A stretch of DNA of 25,242 nt from Clostridiales bacterium (GTDB lineage: Bacteria > Bacillota > Clostridia > Lachnospirales > WQUN01), in assembly GCA_031289625.1 (NCBI GenBank), contig JAITPB010000081.1, positions 1-25,242 on the forward strand, written 5' to 3'. Positions 22,537-25,242 of the stretch are shown in pieces (positions within the stretch are counted from its first letter, which is position 1; each line of letters opens with the position of its first letter). The position numbers and the translations under genes are program-made. The notes beneath the pieces were generated by a model that saw nothing but the letters and a program-made list of their open reading frames with translations, was not told the DNA's origin and did not search any database.

Positions 22537-23724
22537 ATGCTGGATTTCTATGCAAGACATAAATCAATATTAGATAAACTTTTTTTCATCGCCGTTCTTT
22601 GTACATGCCTTTATATTTTTATCACATATCTATACGCCCTGGTGGCGCCCTTTATCATCGGCTTTTTGTTTTCGCTGATTTTGGAGCCGCTCGCCGGCGT
22701 CATGACCAAACGCCTGAAGCTGGGCCGCGGCCTGGCGGCGACGCTTTGTGTGATTCTGCTGATGGCGGCGCTGGCATTGCTGGGGACGACCATCGTCCGA
22801 AAAATTATCTCTGAAGCCAAATCATTTGGCTATGCTATTCCGTATTACATTACTGAATTGGAAAGGATTACCGGAGACGTCAGAATCAGACTTTCGGATC
22901 TGGGCGAACTCATCCCTGAACCCATCCGGGATTTTTTTATGAGTTCCGGTTTAAACCTCGTCCCGTTTCTGACGTCCACTTTAGGCACGGGCGCCAAAAA
23001 CGGAACCTGGAATGTGGTGTCCAACATTCCGGGGTTTATCATGAATTTTTTGCTCAGCTTAATTTCCACGTTCTTTTTTATCAAAGACAGGGAATTGATC
23101 TTCCGGACGGCGGCCGCCAAAGCCCCGCGATGGCTCCGGGAAAGAGTGGGCATTGTCAAACGGGGTATGATTTACGCTCTCTGGGGTTATTTGAAAGCCG
23201 AGATGATCCTGGTGAGCATCATCGCCTGCATTGTGATTGTGGGGCTGCTCGTCGCGGGTTATCCTTACGCGCTGTTTGTGGGGCTGCTCATCGCTTTTAT
23301 CGACGCGCTGCCCATATTGGGCAGCGGGCTGATCCTGTGGCCCTGGGCCGCCGCCTCTTTTATTTCCGGGCAATATTCCGTGGGCATTATACTTCTTTTT
23401 ATCTATGGCACGATTCTGATCACGCGGCAAACGCTGGAGCCCCGGATTTTGGGCAGTCAAATCGGCGTACACCCGCTGGTGGCGCTGGCGAGCATGTATA
23501 TCGGCGTGAAGCTGTTCGGCTTATTTGGATTTGTCATCGGGCCAATCGTTGTCATTACAGCGAAAGCCATTTATGATTCACAGGCGAAAGCCCGGCAGAC
23601 CTCCGAGGTCCGGCAGGCCTCCGAGGTCCGGCAGGCGCCCGGCGCCCGGCAGGTATCCGAGGTCCGGCAGGTATCCGGTGCCCGGCAGGCTGAAGCAGGA
23701 AAAAAGTCCGGCGCGGGCCGATAA
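22537..23724 (+). CDS. AI-2E family transporter (YtvI/PerM-like permease)
   Basis: Polytopic membrane protein of the PerM/AI-2E transporter family; members are implicated in efflux, but the substrate is not defined. The ATG at 22537 is chosen because AGGAGGGG (22523-22530) lies 6 nt upstream; an earlier in-frame ATG at 22483 overlaps yyaC and lacks a site. The 395-residue product has an N-terminal pair of membrane segments, an amphipathic middle region (ITELERITGDVRIRLSDLGE), and the conserved C-terminal half with LLIAFIDALPILGSGLILWPW, LEPRILGSQIGVHPLVAL and GLFGFVIGPI. Odd: the last roughly 40 residues are six hexapeptide repeats of the type SEVRQA, absent from usual family members and encoded by an 18-nt minisatellite. 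hflX begins 20 nt later. Confidence 0.9.
   Translation: MLDFYARHKSILDKLFFIAVLCTCLYIFITYLYALVAPFIIGFLFSLILEPLAGVMTKRLKLGRGLAATLCVILLMAALALLGTTIVRKIISEAKSFGYAIPYYITELERITGDVRIRLSDLGELIPEPIRDFFMSSGLNLVPFLTSTLGTGAKNGTWNVVSNIPGFIMNFLLSLISTFFFIKDRELIFRTAAAKAPRWLRERVGIVKRGMIYALWGYLKAEMILVSIIACIVIVGLLVAGYPYALFVGLLIAFIDALPILGSGLILWPWAAASFISGQYSVGIILLFIYGTILITRQTLEPRILGSQIGVHPLVALASMYIGVKLFGLFGFVIGPIVVITAKAIYDSQAKARQTSEVRQASEVRQAPGARQVSEVRQVSGARQAEAGKKSGAGR
23590..23697 (+). repeat. Six tandem 18-nt repeats at the permease C-terminus
   Basis: Units of 18 nt starting at 23590, 23608, 23626, 23644, 23662 and 23680, of consensus GTCCGGCAGGYMTCCGAG. They encode hydrophilic, Arg-rich hexapeptides forming a cytoplasmic tail. 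Confidence 0.92.
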
Positions 23725-23744
23725 TAAGCTGAGGGAGGTTTTTT

Positions 23745-25019
23745 ATGTACGGTACGGACAGACAAACGGAAAAAGTCGTGCTGATTGCGGTAGATCCGCG
23801 GGACGATCAGAATGACTTGAATGAATTGGCGCTGCTGGTGGAAACGAGCGGCGGAGAGGCTGTGGGCCGCCTCATGCAAAAAAGAGACGCGCCGCATCCT
23901 GGGCATTATTTCGGAACTGGCAAACTGGAGGAATTGAAAGATCTAATTGCGCTGGAAAACGCTGACGCCGTGGTCTGCGACGATGAATTGAGCGCTTCAC
24001 AGCTCAGAAATATGAAAAATATTCTGCCTGTTACAATATTGGATCGCACGCAAGTGATCCTGGATATTTTCGCCAAGCGCGCGCTGACGATGGAAGGCAA
24101 GCTGCAAGTTGAATTGGCCCAGTTGAAATATCGTATTTCACATCTCGCAGGACTGGGCGTTCAACTGTCGCGGCTGGGCGGCGGCATCGGAACCAGGGGC
24201 CCTGGTGAAAAAAAACTGGAGACAGACAGGCGGCGTATCCGTGAACGGATTACCCAGCTCAATCACGAACTGTCGGAACTTGTGCCGCAGCGGGCTTTGC
24301 TTCGCCAGAACCGCAAGAAGGCCGGCTTTCCCGTGGCTGCGCTGGTGGGCTATACCAACGCGGGTAAATCCACGCTCATGAACACGCTGACGGGCGCGGG
24401 CGTGTTTGTGGAGGATAAACTATTCGCCACGCTAGACACCACCACGCGGAAAGCGGCGCTGCCCGGCGGCGGAGAAGTTTTATTCACTGACACGGTCGGC
24501 TTTATCGAAAAACTCCCGCATCATTTAATTCAGGCGTTTCGCGCCACTTTAGACGAAGTGCGTTATGCCGATGTTTTGGTTCATGTGATGGACGCGTCCA
24601 GCCCGCGTCTGCTGGAGCAGTACCACACTGTCATTCAGACGCTGAAAGAGTTGGGATGCATGGATAAACCCCTTGTGGCGGTTTGGAACAAATGTGATCT
24701 GCCAGAGGGCGCGCCCATTTTCAGAGACGCCCATGCCCTGGCTCATGTGCGGATGTCCGCGTTGACAGGCGAGGGACAGGACGGGCTGCTGCGCGAACTG
24801 GAGGGCGTACTCCAGCGTATGCGCCAAAAAACGGAATTGCTGATTCCGTATTCGGAAGGCCGTCTCATCCAATTGATCCATAGCCGCTGTGAAATTGTTT
24901 CGGAAGAGCATCATGAAAATGGAACGGTTATTCAGGCGTACTTGGACAAAGAATTAGAAGGGCGGCTTCAGATGTACCAGACTGTATTTGATTCTAAAAA
25001 ATTTGATTCCAACATTTGA
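23745..25019 (+). CDS. hflX: Ribosome-associated GTPase HflX
   Basis: GTPase that binds the 50S subunit and rescues or splits stalled ribosomes under stress. The 424-residue product has the N-terminal HflX domain (HPGHYFGTGKLEEL, 51-65; DRTQVILDIFAKRA; and the glycine-rich LGGGIGTRGPGEKKLETD, 144-161), then the G domain: G1 GYTNAGKST (202-210), switch I DTTTR (231-235), G3 DTVGFI (249-254), G4 NKCD (315-318), and a short C-terminal domain. GGAGG (23734-23738) lies 6 nt before ATG. Length and motif spacing match the family. It is last in the yyaC-permease-hflX run and ends before a bidirectional terminator. Confidence 0.97.
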   Translation: MYGTDRQTEKVVLIAVDPRDDQNDLNELALLVETSGGEAVGRLMQKRDAPHPGHYFGTGKLEELKDLIALENADAVVCDDELSASQLRNMKNILPVTILDRTQVILDIFAKRALTMEGKLQVELAQLKYRISHLAGLGVQLSRLGGGIGTRGPGEKKLETDRRRIRERITQLNHELSELVPQRALLRQNRKKAGFPVAALVGYTNAGKSTLMNTLTGAGVFVEDKLFATLDTTTRKAALPGGGEVLFTDTVGFIEKLPHHLIQAFRATLDEVRYADVLVHVMDASSPRLLEQYHTVIQTLKELGCMDKPLVAVWNKCDLPEGAPIFRDAHALAHVRMSALTGEGQDGLLRELEGVLQRMRQKTELLIPYSEGRLIQLIHSRCEIVSEEHHENGTVIQAYLDKELEGRLQMYQTVFDSKKFDSNI

Positions 25020-25030
25020 TTCCATTAAAA

Positions 25031-25061
25031 CAAGACGTGACATTTCGTCACGCCTTGTTTT
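25031..25061. terminator. Bidirectional terminator between hflX and the Q-rich gene
   Basis: CAAGACGTGAC (25031-25041) pairs with GTCACGCCTTG (25047-25057), one A-C mismatch on the plus strand, followed by TTTTCT. On the minus strand the same stem is followed by TTTTAAT. A second small hairpin, AGGCTT-TTAC-AAGCCT (25067-25082), lies beside it. Confidence 0.85.
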
Positions 25062-25110
25062 CTATAAGGCTTTTACAAGCCTCTCATGATTTTCTTTGGA
25101 GTTTCCTTCC

Positions 25111-25242
25111 TTACTTCATCACTGGCTGAGGCTGCACCATTTGAGGCTGCACCACCATTTGAGGCTGTGCCGCCATTTGAGGCTGCGCCGGCTGTCCAGC
25201 CATTTGTTTTTCTTGCGCTTCGATCATTTTTTTAACCATATA
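25111..25242 (-). CDS. C-terminal part of a Q/P/M-rich protein (runs off the window)
   Basis: Partial: 43 codons ending at TAA (25113 to 25111), open to the window edge. The visible end begins YMVKKMIEAQEKQMAGQPAQ and continues with hexapeptide repeats of the type AQPQMA/AQPQMV/VQPQMV. An ATG at 25239 or 25227 could even be its start, but no ribosome site is visible inside the window. Family unknown. The two hairpins at 25031-25082 would terminate its transcript. Confidence 0.6.
   Translation of the reverse strand, partial: YMVKKMIEAQEKQMAGQPAQPQMAAQPQMVVQPQMVQPQPVMK
25127..25191 (-). repeat. 18-nt tandem repeats encoding QPQM motifs
   Basis: TTTGAGGCTG-type units recur at 18, 18 and 15 nt on the plus strand (CCATTTGAGGCTGCACCA and variants), encoding Q-P-Q-M repeats on the minus strand. 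Confidence 0.85.

Overview
The window looks like chromosome from a spore-forming Bacillota, most likely an anaerobic Clostridia-type bacterium. This rests on the gene order dnaG-rpoD-trmK-nif3 (yqfO), a YyaC-type spore protein, strong AGGAGG ribosome sites, frequent TTG starts, consensus sigma-A-like promoters and secreted cohesin/dockerin proteins. Species cannot be named from the sequence. No rRNA, tRNA, CRISPR array, transposase or phage gene was seen.

Layout. (1) 91-1683 (+): an FtsH-type AAA+ zinc protease with an unusually short N-terminus, closed by a strong terminator. (2) 1744-10096, almost all on the minus strand: an accessory cluster of six exported or membrane-anchored proteins carrying seven cohesin modules and four dockerin modules. 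They lie in two transcription blocks (10096 to 7060, then 6377 to 1744), split by a truncated MocR/GntR-type regulator on the plus strand (6541-6960). None of the six has a recognisable catalytic domain. Four carry both a cohesin and a dockerin, two of these end in ricin-B-like lectin modules, and the two cohesin-only proteins are held to the cell by an N-terminal or a C-terminal membrane segment. The set looks like a self-assembling surface scaffold rather than a classical cellulosome. (3) 10397-12284 (+): an orphan CheB-type methylesterase and a lipoprotein polysaccharide deacetylase. (4) 12381-19479 (+): dnaG, rpoD, trmK, nif3-like and a uridine-kinase-like nucleoside kinase, interrupted by an oppositely oriented ECF transporter S component (15428-16099). 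(5) 19588-21623 (-): a LysM protein with an MPN/JAMM-like domain that has lost its metal ligands, followed by a small soluble histidine kinase. (6) 21909-25019 (+): yyaC, an AI-2E-family permease and hflX, ending in a bidirectional terminator. (7) 25111-25242 (-): the end of a Q/P/M-rich protein that runs off the window.

How it fits together. A strong minus-strand promoter (10205-10233) can drive both anchor cohesins and the first cohesin-dockerin-lectin protein. If the dockerins recognise cohesins of sister proteins, the cohesin-dockerin proteins could chain head to tail from the two anchors and display lectin-like tips. The rest of the window is replication, transcription, tRNA modification, sporulation and translation-quality housekeeping.

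A second theme is many short in-frame tandem repeats (12, 15 or 18 nt) in unrelated genes: the scaffold linkers, dnaG, the LysM protein, the permease tail, the Q-rich protein and the end of the nucleoside kinase. Several units are small palindromes with 5-nt arms and a 4-nt loop.
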